From Platynereis dumerilii (taxonomy: Eukaryota > Annelida > Polychaeta > Phyllodocida > Nereididae), in the NCBI GenBank assembly GCA_026936325.1, contig JAPTHN010000001.1:97727859-97791858 (forward strand): a DNA stretch of 64,000 nt, read 5' to 3'. How positions within the stretch are numbered: the first letter of the stretch is position 1; the number at the start of each line of letters is the position of its first letter. Of the stretch, positions 1 to 11,779 are shown piece after piece. The notes under the pieces are model-generated. The model had not been told where the DNA came from. It saw only the letters and a list, made by a program, of their open reading frames with translations, and did no database searches. Position numbers and translations under genes: made by a program.

Positions 1-794
1 AGCATTCACCTTTGCAGGTAGGCAGCTCACTGGTTTCTGATGGAGAAGAACACCTGGCGACACCTAGCAGTAAATTGCAAATCACCACTGCACAGAGGAC
101 ACCTGTAGGTACCTTGACGAACTACAATACCTCATGTCGTCTGCTTGGTACTGCTTGCTGTGCTTGTCAGAGAAGTTATTGACCAAATCGTAATTCTGTC
201 AATGATAAATTTAATTTGTATGTTAATGAAACCTTTACATCTCCAGCCAATAATGCTCCAAGCTAGTTGTTGACCTTTCACACCTTTTGACACTTTACAA
301 CACCTAGTGTCACTTTAAAGGACCTCTTTAATCATGCATGTTAATGTTACCTTCCCACACACATAGAGCTAAATAGAACTTTTTGATCACACATTAATCA
401 AAGACTGTGTAAGAATACATTAACTAACATTAATTTGGATTTTGCAATGCCACTTCCTGGGCTATGTACAGTTATCATGTTGGTAGGCCTTTTTCATGGA
501 TGTGCAGACGTTCAATGCCATGAGACTAATTTGAAGCCCCCTATGACATGGCAATGCACTTAACCATTAGCAATGAAATTAGATAATAAAGAATAAACAT
601 GGTTCAGCATGCGATACACACAGACTGGTGTCGCCAAGCGGCTATTCATGAAATTATCAGTTCATAAACCACGAATTTTAACCTCTACAAAAAATGTTAA
701 GTAAGTAGAGACACCAATAGCTGGCAATAAATAACTTTCCACCAAAACTGTTTTTGTTTGCTTGATAAACAATTTAACAAAGGATGTGACTTAC
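1..794. other. Non-coding, probable intron
   Basis: I see no coding exon, RNA gene or complete transposon here. The sequence is AT-rich and unstructured. If the exon at 795-854 is real and on the minus strand, this stretch is the intron downstream of it. Confidence 0.4.
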
Positions 795-854
795 CCTGCC
801 CCTTGCAACGCAGTATATTCCTGGATATTCTTCTTGGTAGAAGTTGCCCATTTC
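795..854 (-). CDS. Internal coding exon of an unidentified minus-strand gene
   Basis: Read on the minus strand, a pyrimidine-containing acceptor (tttttaattgcag) precedes a 60-nt open segment that ends at the consensus donor GTAAGT. In phase 0 it encodes exactly 20 codons, beginning EMGNFYQEEYPG and ending IYCVARGR. The flanks are much more AT-rich than the exon. Both boundaries are phase 0, so it could be skipped without changing frame. The exon at 15603-15766 also ends in phase 0, so the two could be spliced to each other, which would make a 14.7-kb intron full of mobile elements. Later exons would lie left of the window. I do not recognise the protein. The exon call rests on splice signals, frame and composition only. 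Confidence 0.55.
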
Positions 855-885
855 CTGCAATTAAAAACAGAAATTTATAATTATA

Positions 886-1740
886 CTAGCAGTGTACCCG
901 TCTAAAGACGGGTAGAGGGGGAGTTGACGATACATTGTTTATTTTACCCAATCAGGAGACATGTGAACAACATGCTAGTGAATCTCCCAGGCCCTGTCCC
1001 CTCCATGCATCTGGACTTAGGCCTATATGCCTATGTTGGACAGCAGTTTCAATTTTGTTGTGCCTGATTGGGGTGAAGTTCTCGTGTTGTTATCAATCTA
1101 TGTAGAGCATAAATGTGATAGAAAGGGCCAAGCACCCGTGCTCTTTTGCTTCTTCGCATAATTTATATATTTTTGAGTGACAATATAAATAGAATGGAAA
1201 ACAATGTGCAAGCACGTTAGGTACTTGAAATGGACAATCAATGTATAGATCTACCAATGTCCTGTCTGTCTATGTATAAGGATGTGTTGATCCATTGATG
1301 GAGATCTGTCTGTATAGGCCTATCGATCAATCTATCTACGCAAGCTCTATATTCTGCAATACAGTTGTTCTGAGTGGCTTATTTAACATCAGCCGTAATT
1401 CCTTCCTTAACCATGTTAACTGCTGTATTCCTTCATTGCTTGTTTACTTCCTTCATCACATCCTTACTTCCTATCTGCTTTCCTTTCTTTTAGAGTATTT
1501 AAAGGTCATAATAAAAGTGAAACCACTGGCAGTAAGTGGCTGCTCCTGTTTTTGGGGAGGGGGTGTATCTGTTTTAGGTCTGTATAATTAACAATTCGGA
1601 AGTTATGATAAATCTGATGCTTTAAGAACACAGTCTGGAGATAACAGGAGACAGTGGTAAAATATTATGACTGTCAGTCAAGCCATAGCCGAGAAGACCC
1701 GTTACAAAGGGAATATGGGGAGGTAAATTTTATATGTATA
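886..1740 (-). mobile_element. Helitron-like non-autonomous element, copy A
   Basis: On the minus strand the element ends in a palindrome (ACCCGTCT-TT-AGACGGGT) followed 7-9 nt later by CTAG, and the next genomic base is T. A subterminal hairpin plus CTRR inserted before T is the usual 3' end of Helitrons. The whole block is repeated at 1741-3200, with strong similarity at 886-1100, around 1190-1260 and at 1490-1735. No Rep/helicase coding sequence is visible, so it would be non-autonomous. The exact 5' end is unclear because I cannot find an obvious TC start. It abuts copy B directly. Confidence 0.5.
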
Positions 1741-3200
1741 CTAGCAGTGTACCCGCCTGAAGACGGGTAAAGTGTGCATTGACACGCCATTGTTTATTTT
1801 ACTCAATCAGGAGATATTTGAATATTTCTACATGGTTTCTGCAATAATTGTTTATGGCAAATTTAAAGAAATTGCTTCTGAATCTCCCAGGGCCCGCCCT
1901 CTCCATGCATCTGGACCATGGCCTATGTTGGAAAGCAGTTTCAATTTTGCTTTGCCTGAATGGCTGGGATGAAGTTCTCGAGTCCTTATATCTTATCAAT
2001 GTATATAGTGCACAACTGCTTGATGCAAAGGCCCCATCATCCTTTCTCTTTTGCTTCTTAGTGGTCTTCTCCATGATCCTATTATCCCTATATTATTTTC
2101 CCCCTGTCATACAATCATTGTCCTTGTTTGATTCTTGACCTTGCTGATATGGCAGTGGGTCCTACGAAATGTTGAAAAAAAAAAGTTTGTGGTCCTGAAA
2201 TGAATGTGTAGGCCCTAATATGAATTATCGTATAATCAAGAAAACTGTTTCTTTGCTGTTGGGCTCGAAAACGATATCATAATTGATAAATTTTTGAGTG
2301 ATATGCAGACATGAAATGTAAATAGAATGAAAAATAATGTGCAAGCACATTACTTTAGGTACTTGGAGACACACGATCAATGTATGTACCAATCTCCTGT
2401 GTGTCCATCTATAGATGGAGATCTATCTGCATATTGATCAATATATCTATGTATGATACATATCTATCTTCTTTCTTTCCTTCCTCCTTCCCTTCTCCCC
2501 CTTTCCTACTTTCATTGCTGCCTTCTTTATTAATTCCTTCATGCCTTACTTCATTCCTTCATGCCTTACTTCATACCTTCATTCATTCCTCATTCATTCC
2601 TTCCTTCCTCCCTTAATGCCTTCATCAATTGCTTCATTTCTGCCTTCCTCAATGCCTTCCTTCTATAGCGTTTTAAATTCTTCATTCCATACCTATTAAA
2701 ATTCCTTGCCTCATTCATCCCTTCCTTCCTTCCTTCTTTCTATATTGTTTCTAATTCTTCATTTGGGGGATTCTCCAATACACTCGTTCTGAGTGGCTGA
2801 TGTGATTGAAATTTTCTAGAAAAACAGTAGAATATAGGCCTATATATTGTTTTTAGCTAAGTTTTGATATATTTGAGCAATTATAAAGACAGTCCAAGCA
2901 TATTGGGACAGGCTGGCGAGATATTGTGACTCCCTTCCTTTCTTCTAGAGTATTTAAAGTTCCTAACAAAAGTGAAACCACTCACCATGCGTGACTGCTG
3001 CTGTATTTGAGGGGGGGGGGCAGGATGGATCTGTTTTAGCTCTGTCTAATTTATAATTCTGCAGTTATGATACATTTGATGCTTTAAGAACACAGTCTGG
3101 ACATAACAGGACACACTTGTAAAATATTATGACTGTCAGTCAAGCCATAACTGAGAAGACCCGTTACAAAGGGAATATGGGGAGGTGAATTTTATATAGG
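1741..3200 (-). mobile_element. Helitron-like non-autonomous element, copy B
   Basis: This is the second copy of the unit at 886-1740. It shows the same minus-strand 3' end (hairpin ACCCGTCTTCAGGCGGGT, then CTAG, then T) and the same 5' part, with blocks such as GACTGTCAGTCAAGCCATA and GACCCGTTACAAAGGGAATA. It is longer than copy A mainly through an expanded CCTT-rich tract (about 2461-2765). Its 3' CTAG touches the 5' end of copy A, so the two form a head-to-tail pair. Confidence 0.5.
2461..2765. repeat. Degenerate CTTCCTT/ATTCCTTC pyrimidine tract
   Basis: An imperfect array of ccttcc, attccttc and catgccttactt units on the plus strand, inside Helitron-like copy B. Its apparent reading frame is repeat-driven and not a gene. 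Confidence 0.75.
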
Positions 3201-5320
3201 TATATAGATAGATATAGATGAAGAAATAAACTAACTGACAAATTGCAATGCCAAAATATATGTTTTGAATTATATTTGTTTTAGGCTACAAGATGGTGAT
3301 TCCATAATCATCCAGTTCCACACATGATTAGTCTAACCATTCAAATAATAATAATATTATTACAGTGTAGCCTGCATGATCACTTGATCAGCTATCTAAT
3401 CTAAATTTACATTATCTATGGACCAACAGCTATTTGGCCTATGAGCCTTACTGAGCGACAGTTCTGTAGATCTCACCAAATCTGACCAATGTCTCATATA
3501 TGTATGCATTGCCTGACTTTCCAGTTTTATTATGAAAACTATTTCAACAACATTAATCAGAGAAGCATTGTTTTTATAAAAGGCCCTTAACCTTCGATAT
3601 TATTGCAGGTAAAACCCAAAGTACTCACATGTTTTAGCTGGGGCAACCGAATTGTTTGGGGTCACCAAAAGAGTAAAAGCTTTTTGGGGAAGGTTAATGC
3701 AAGTTTTACAGTGGAGCAAAAGCTAAGCTATTGGTGCAAGTGTCGTGAGTAATAATTATGAAGTCAGATCACTTCAGTAACAGTTCCTGGGTGAGTCAAA
3801 TAGGCCTATGATGTTATGAGTGATTTTACAATGGGGAAAGCCCCCTCATCAAAGCTCAACTACTTTGAAAACATGCTGGGGCCTAAACTGAGGTCTTTAC
3901 AAATGTCAAGGCCAAAAAATATATATTTGTGACTTTGGATCACATAAGTTGTATACCTGTATCCTATGCCCTGCATGGATGAAATTGTGAACTCATTCTC
4001 ATCGCTCAATCCTTGAGTATACCGTCAAAATAATTGCAATTTGCATCACATTGTATTATATTGCCAGATGGGTAATATATATATCTGAATATTTGAGGAG
4101 AAATCATGATTAATCCCAACTCAAGAGAAGAGACTAATCTGTCTAAATACCATTGAAAATAGGCCTGTGACCCAAAATTGATCAGGTTATCAGCAGTATT
4201 TCCTGCCCTGATGTTTTTTGCATGGAGAAAAAGGTGTCTTGCTTTATTATAGGTTTCACATCAGCACCCCACTAAGAAGCCTATATGTGCTGGTTGACAG
4301 TTGTATTGTACCTTATTACCACCGGGTGATTGATGGAAATATTTGCAGGTTATTGGGAGCATGGGTTTTGCATTCACGAAGGGGTATGGGTATGCAAAAA
4401 TATAAGGGCTACACCCAGGTAGCCTTCGGATATCTACAAGGCCAGTTAAAATGCATTATTTGTCCATTCGAAGCTCATTGTTTATTTTCATGAAATATAT
4501 CAGATAATAACTTTCAGATCTATCTGATTTTTTGTATTAGTTGCGAGGTGTGATCTTTTTACAATCAGCTAAGATATTAACCTTCTTGAGTTGGATGATA
4601 AAATTTGATGATAAAAATTGTAGTTGGAGATGAGCAGATATTTACATGTATACCTATATCAACAGCAAATTAACCAAATTGATTAAGGCCTGACCAACTG
4701 TAGTGAGAGGATGCCCTGTTATTTAAGCTTTGATAAAGCATCTTGCTATCTGAGCTCTATGAGGCTCCAAGATGCTGGAAGATACTTTGAGGATGCGCTG
4801 CAGCAGGGCTGCTGATCTCCAATGAATGGAAGGAGCACACAATAGTTAAGATTCCCAGTGCAAAGATATCCATCACGAGCAAGGGAGTCTGCACGAAGGG
4901 CAGAGATAAACCATGAAATATGCATGGAGGCTGACCCCAGTTCCACGCCATTGCATCCTGCACCACCCTGCATCCCTGCAGGCTCAACAGCAGCAGCAGC
5001 AGCTTCCAATTGATGTAGAAACAGCAAAAACCATAGTTCACCTTCAGGCATTCCAAGAGTTAAACATCATTCAAACATGAATCATTACATGATCATCATT
5101 GGGAATTGCAAGATGTTTTCTCCCCAGTACATGGGTGTAATTTACAACAACTCATGCCGAATGAAATTGGAAACAGATGACTAATCATAGAGCGATATAG
5201 ATAGACAGATAGAAACTGAAGAGACTGCCTAACTAAATGATTGACTGACCGACTGATAAATAGTAATTAAGACATATAAAAATGGTCAATTGGTTTATTG
5301 ATTTGGAATTGGGATATGAC
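3201..5320. other. Non-coding, no recognised feature
   Basis: AT-rich sequence without splice-flanked exons, RNA genes or paired transposon ends that I can support. The segment at 4745-5055 is less AT-rich and has open frames on the minus strand, but without splice signals or recognisable protein similarity I do not call a gene. Confidence 0.5.
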
Positions 5321-5640
<320 letters not shown>

Positions 5641-6477
5641 GACCTGACTGACCTGCTCTTCGCCTAGGCCAAGGGAGCATGAGAGCATCAGCCAGCAACA
5701 GGGACAAGGCTGTTTAACAGTGCCCAACACAACACCACTACCAATGCATTGAATGGACCGACTGGAGTGATGGGAGTGTTGCAGCAGTTGCCAGCAGTTG
5801 CCAACAGTTCTGATTTAGCGATGGCAGCCAAGCCAATTGGGCCACTTTAATTCCACTAATTAGCTGTTCGTCTTTTACACCTTGTATGAGCTAGTCCCGA
5901 TCAGGCTACAGCCAGTGCTTTCCTGCTGCCAGGCAGTGCCAGCTGATTTCCCCCGGGCATCTTAGGCCCCAACAAGTGCACTTGACAACCCATCTGCCCC
6001 CCATCAATTCTCCATTTGACTTACATTTAAGGATATTACTGCATTTTTAATTCCAATTTAGCAAATAGGTCAGTCAGAGCAGACCAACAAGATGTATAAT
6101 TTACTCTCAGTTCTTGGACAGGATGAACATAATTATTGTTTGTCACACAAATTGTTTATCTCACACCAGTCGAGGCATGCAACATCAGACTCGTTTGCTG
6201 CACTTAGGGAGTAAAAAGTTGTAGGCTTTAGGTCTATATAATATTATAACGAGATAACCATATATGAAATTACTTTATACAACATAAAATGAAATTAATT
6301 TGCTCTGATTTGCTCTGTAAAACATTACACGAGTTTGTGTGAGTTATCATCAAATTTGATTGAACACTTTTTTGACAAAGTACTTTTTTTTACTAGTTCC
6401 CCCCCCCCCACCTCCTGTCCGAATTAGCCTACCCGAGTGTATAAATACAGGACGTAGTATAACCCACTCATCCATCC
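5641..6477. other. Non-coding, no recognised feature
   Basis: Unremarkable sequence between two microsatellites. No exon, RNA or transposon end could be supported. Confidence 0.5.
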
Positions 6478-6858
6478 CTCCATCTCATCTTATCTCATCT
6501 TATCTTGCATTTGCTTCTCTCTTGTTCATCTTATCTTATCTTATCTTATCTTATCTTATCTTATCTTATCTTATCTTATCTTAATATCTTATCTTATCTT
6601 ATCTTTTTGTATCTTTTTGTATCTTATCTTATCTTACATTATCTTTTCAAAATCTTATCTTATCTTATCTTACATTATCTATTCTTATCTTATCTTGTCT
6701 TGTCTTATCTTATCTCATCTCATCTCATCTCATCTCATCTCATCTCATCTCATCTCATCTCATCTTGCATTTGCTTCCCTCTTGTTCATCTTATCTTATC
6801 TTATCTTATCTTATCTTGTCTTGTCTTATCTTTTCTTATCTTATCTTATCTTATCTCA
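6478..6858. repeat. (CTTAT)n/(CTCAT)n pentanucleotide satellite with an internal duplication
   Basis: A pentamer array on the plus strand, mostly CTTAT, with a pure CTCAT block at about 6713-6762. A non-repeat spacer (tgcatttgcttctctcttg) occurs at 6506 and again, with one change, at 6765, so a segment of about 260 bp was duplicated as a unit. Confidence 0.95.
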
Positions 6859-7634
6859 GATGCCTAGGAGTTCCAATTGCTCCCATATTCAGATGGGTGG
6901 GGTTTCTTGAGCTATGGGGTAAAAAGTATCAAATCTCAACCGCACCCTTTGTGACATCACAGAAGCAACAATTCCATATTCGAAGATGTTACAACAGCAA
7001 AGATTGTGCCAAGAACACAAAGCAAACATGCTCACTCTGTGTAATTCGAGTGTTTTTGTGTGTCACAATGAAAACAGGCCTGGGATCCTTTATATTATTA
7101 AAACAAATTTAGTCTATACGCAATGTGCTGAAAGATGGGTGTTATAGGACACATGCGTGGATTGAAGAAACCTAAATTTTGCTTTTTACACAGGCAGTAT
7201 TCATTCAATCTTTAAATATTGATTTTCAATCAATTTCAAATTGCATGGAAATATCAGAGAAGAACCCTCCCTAAATAAAGTTGGTTAATAAATACTGTCA
7301 TCCGCAGTGCCATACATGTCAAACCTTTTTTTTTTTCCTTCAATTTTGTCAGCTCATTGAATGTTGTGATGGCAAGGTCTATCTGTACATATTATTATTA
7401 ACCTGTAAATAACTCCTAATGGCCGGTCTTTGTCAAGTCTAACAAGGAAATGGGAAATTGCAGAGGAAGGCAGCCACCCACTTTTCGTCACCAGCTTTTT
7501 GGAGAAACCACGAGATGTCGTGTGCTCCTGGCTTAACCACAAAAACAGCTTTCCTGTTTTGATCTGGCACCCTGGATTAACTTTTAGCAAATATTTCATG
7601 CAATCGCCCAATTCCTCATTGAAACAACAGCTTA
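6859..7634. other. Non-coding, no recognised feature
   Basis: No supportable gene. There is a short poly-T run near 7327-7337. The sequence passes directly into the ACGT-dense patch that starts at 7635. Confidence 0.45.
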
Positions 7635-7775
7635 AACGTTTTCCATGACAGCAATTGACAGATGGTGACGTGCAGAACTCACACGTCCTTCTGACGTCAC
7701 CTACGTAGCACGCGCACGTTTTGGACGTCGCATGACGTCACAGCACGTGCCTCTTGTTCTTCCTTACACGTCTTG
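7635..7775. promoter_or_regulatory. ACGT-dense patch with two CRE palindromes and an E-box
   Basis: Two perfect TGACGTCA palindromes (7692-7699 and 7733-7740, starts 41 bp apart) and a CACGTG E-box (7744-7749) lie in about 140 bp that holds ten ACGT tetramers. Chance would give fewer than one. CREB/ATF-type bZIP factors bind TGACGTCA, and Myc/USF-type bHLH factors bind CACGTG. It would sit inside the large intron between the exons at 795 and 15603. A regulatory role is inferred from site density only. Confidence 0.4.
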
Positions 7776-10700
7776 GGCAATTGCCTGGCCATTCGGAATA
7801 AGCTCTTGCTGAGAGTCTTGCATTTCTCTCTTTCTCATGACTGTTGTCAAGAACATCGACAGCTACAGAATCTCCAAATGCATTTTGCTCATTCTCACGG
7901 GGATTTGGGAGATTTTAGGGATTGTCCAGTTTAGTCTCAATCACTGCAATATTAGAAACATCTCTGAAAGTTGGATTTCTCTTAATTTACCAAATTGATA
8001 AAGGAAGCCTATCACTGCAAGAGAATCATTTAGAAAGCTGTGTAGTGCATGTGTGTTACAAATTACAAGTATCCTATATAGGACCTATATTCATTCCATG
8101 GCAATATGTCTGTTAAAAGTTAAGCCTATAGATAATTTTAAGAAGCAATTTTAAGCATGACAACTGGTATCCTATCTATAGGCTTCCGGGTCAAAAGAAA
8201 GCATTCTTGAAGTCTGATTCAGGACTTTTTACAGCAAGATAATTCCTCATATATATTTAACAGATAGTCCTAATACAGCCATGGCTTCACTTTAAACTGG
8301 CAAATTGGTTGTGACCGTTTGCAGGTGTTGAGATGCGAGGCAAGATGGACAGGGACATTGGCTGTAGTTTATCAGCATGGCAGTGGGACCGGGGAGGGTC
8401 GGGTTGCTGCAATTGTCATCATTTGGGGGCCACGCATCTTTACTTTTGCCTGTCATGCAATGCTCTCCCCTCGGGGCTTGTTATTGTCACAACACAGGGG
8501 AAAAGAGGGAGAAAAAAGGGGCAAAAGTTTCACCCTCCAAAGGACCAACCTCCAAATCCATCAAAAAGTTCTCTATACCTGCCCAGACCCAAAGTGAACT
8601 GCTGGGGCTTTCAATAACTTCCACTGACCTTCTCTTTTATTTTATGTTCCTCCAACTTGTTCAAAAAGTTGTTCCGTTTTAACCTGGTATAGAAACCAAA
8701 GGCAGGCCTATTCTATATATTCTATAGGTTTTGTTTGGCTCCAAGGGCATCCACTGTTTTCCAACAATGCTAACCAAAGGAAGGTTTACAATATTGTCTT
8801 AATTTTCCTGGAAGTGGAATATTTCGTGGTAAATCCCATCAAAAGTGCAAACATGGGTCCAAATGTACATGACAGGGGAAGGGATGGCAGGGGAGATACT
8901 GCATTCACCAAAAGTTGGTAAACTCCAATTATTAAATGATGATACTCTATTTAAAGCAATGGGGCAAAATATAGAGCCTAGAAACATATTTCACATTTTG
9001 AATTCATATTTAATTGATTCATGGGATACAGCAGCAACAAGCCCATGCAGGAATAAGATTTTTTTTTTTCAATAATTGTCAGATTTGTCCTGGATTTTTC
9101 ACATGAGGCTGTTTCATGATTGACTCAAAATTTCAACCACAAATTTGGATTTATCTTTTGAAGTATCTCTGTGAAGATGAGCAGGGGCTAATTTCTACCT
9201 CTGTGACGTGCAATGGGGCAATGGGTTCTAACAGTCCAATTGAACTCATTGCATGGGGTTTCTAACTCTATTTACATCTGTTCTGTTTTTGGTGGTTTTT
9301 TTGGGGGGGATTTTTTTTTCAACTATCTATTTATCCCTTTTGCCATGTTACCTGGAAAGTGGGTGAGCTGATGATGTATGATTCAGCAACCCCATCTTTG
9401 GAAATTATGGAGATTGAAGAAGGGGGGGGGTTGAGTTATTGAATGATGTAGGCCTATTTATTATCACTGATGAACGATTAAAATCATCAGAGTTCCTAAG
9501 TATTCTGTAGCAATTTGGAACTATTTTTAATAACAATATCTGCTCGTTTGGTGGTTGTTCTAATTTGTATGTTTATTAGCCCAAAAATACCCAAATTTTC
9601 ATAATTTTATATCATTTTAATTACATAACAGAAGTAGACTACCAGTACTTCTGAACTCCACACAGCGAAAGAGGAGCTTTCTAGTAGTAGGCCCACCTCC
9701 CAGCTCCTCTTGCTGCAAAGGCTTGGCACTGGCTGACAGTGTTTCTTTTCCACCTGTCACTATTAAAGCCCCCCGGATTGATATTTCATAGGTGCTAAAT
9801 ATTATCCGCTTGTAGAGGCCGGCTGATCACAGGGGCTGATGACAGGGTTTCTTAAGACAGGTGATCGATCGGGATCAGGTGTTATCAGTGAAATACATGA
9901 CATAAGAAAACTGATTCGACATCCAAAAAGGCCCCAGGGTCCTTGCCACATTAGACGCATTATATCCCCCTAATATTCCCTTTTATGCCAAATTTGTATC
10001 TCCACACAAGAAAGAAATGTAGCGCTGAAGGCAGAGACTCATTGCAGGGAGACTCGTTGGAGACTTATTTGAGACTCATTTGAGGCCAATGCAGACAGGA
10101 ATTATCAGGGAGACTCATTGGAGACTCAGGGAGACAATGGAGTTATTCAGATATGAAAGCTGTGTTTTAACTTCTGAGCTTCAAAATTGAGATATAAGTA
10201 AATAGTTCTTATAACTTCACAATGACCTAACATGGAAGGGCATAAAAATGATATAATGCATTCTTAATTTAAAAAAAGAAGCAGAAGCGATAAGTAGGCC
10301 TAAGGGACAGATACTTAAATAAGCTTCATGAGATTTTTTCTATTAATCCTGGGATGAAAGTCCTGTCTTGATGGAGAATTTCCCTAATTGATCTGTATTG
10401 CATGTCTAGAGAATTTTATTCTTTTATTGCCACCTTAACTCATCTTCTTATTACCTTTTTTCTTTAATAGTCTTTCTATCTTTTATTGGAAGTGAAGTGA
10501 TCATGAAGTGAGTTGTTTTAAAAGAAATTGATAGTGCATGCAGGGACACCAAATTGACTTGCAGCTACATTTTTACCCTGCAATGTTTAATTTACTTATT
10601 AAACTTCATTGGTGGCATGCAGGTTATTGCTTGGAGTGCAGCAAAGATGCTGTGATGCTGGCTGATGCGGAACTGCATCCCCTCCTAGCCTCTGCATCCG

Positions 10701-11770
10701 CATCCTTTCATTCCCCTGCTCCCCTGATGCATAATTAACCAACATCTCCTGAGTTTGTATTCAATTAACACAAGCATCTGACTTTCACGCTCCCTTGCTT
10801 GTCTGATCATCTCAGATGCTGGGTGCATGTACTCGGCCAGTGCTTGTTTCGTGTTATTAGCAAGATTAAAGCATGATGTTTGACGCTTGTAAAATGATAT
10901 CAACACCATTTATTACTAGGTTACATTCAGGCTTATAACTTATCGCATTGATATCCAAGACGAGCTTTCAGAAATTCAATTAACAATCATTATTCTAAAA
11001 CTTGCAGGACATTTTAAAGATAAACCCAATTTGAAAGGTACTTCACTACAATATTGAAATTGGTACATACACTGTATATATATGTCATCTGATGATATGG
11101 CTAGAGTATGGCATGTAGAGGTAAAACTATTTCATCCACTCATCCAGAAATACATAGATCCAACCCTTACCCCATTGGCATAAAAGTAGGTTGTGCGGTT
11201 CAGACAAATGATTTTCACCTATAGGCCTAGATAAAATTGTTATAATAAGTTATATATATATAATTATCATCATGTGGGCCATATGAAGCTTTGCAGATTA
11301 AGTCTTGGTTTTTAATTGACCCTATCAAATAAATTCAGTCACATAGGCCTATCTGTTCATTTAATTTTCACATCCCTCTCCCTCACTCATCTCTGCATGA
11401 GCAGAAGTCGAGTACATCACATGTGCCCATCAACCAATGGATGGCGCATGGATAATTGAAGGGTGCCAAATGAAGTTAATGATCAAAAGTACTGCTGCCA
11501 GCCCATTCATGCTCAGCCTATGACTTATTTAGCTCAATAATGATTATTTGCTTCTCAATACAAAAGAACCAAATCAAAGCCCCACCATCATCATTTGTCC
11601 AGTTTGCTTAATTAGCAGGCACATGATGTGCCCTGTACCTTCCATACTCATATACCGATGAAGCATTTCATGGTAAAATTTCCTTAATTATATTTATTAG
11701 AATTGAGTCTTCAAGATGGAGTTATGGAAAGACGAAGGAGAGAAATGACTTTAATTACTCAAACGAGATC
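7776..11770. other. Non-coding, no recognised gene
   Basis: Four kilobases with no supportable exon. Minor structure: poly-G/T runs near 9300-9430 and loosely repeated gagactcattgga units at about 10030-10135. Several TAGGCCTA-type palindromes are scattered through it. Confidence 0.5.
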
Positions 11771-11779
11771 CCTGAAAAG

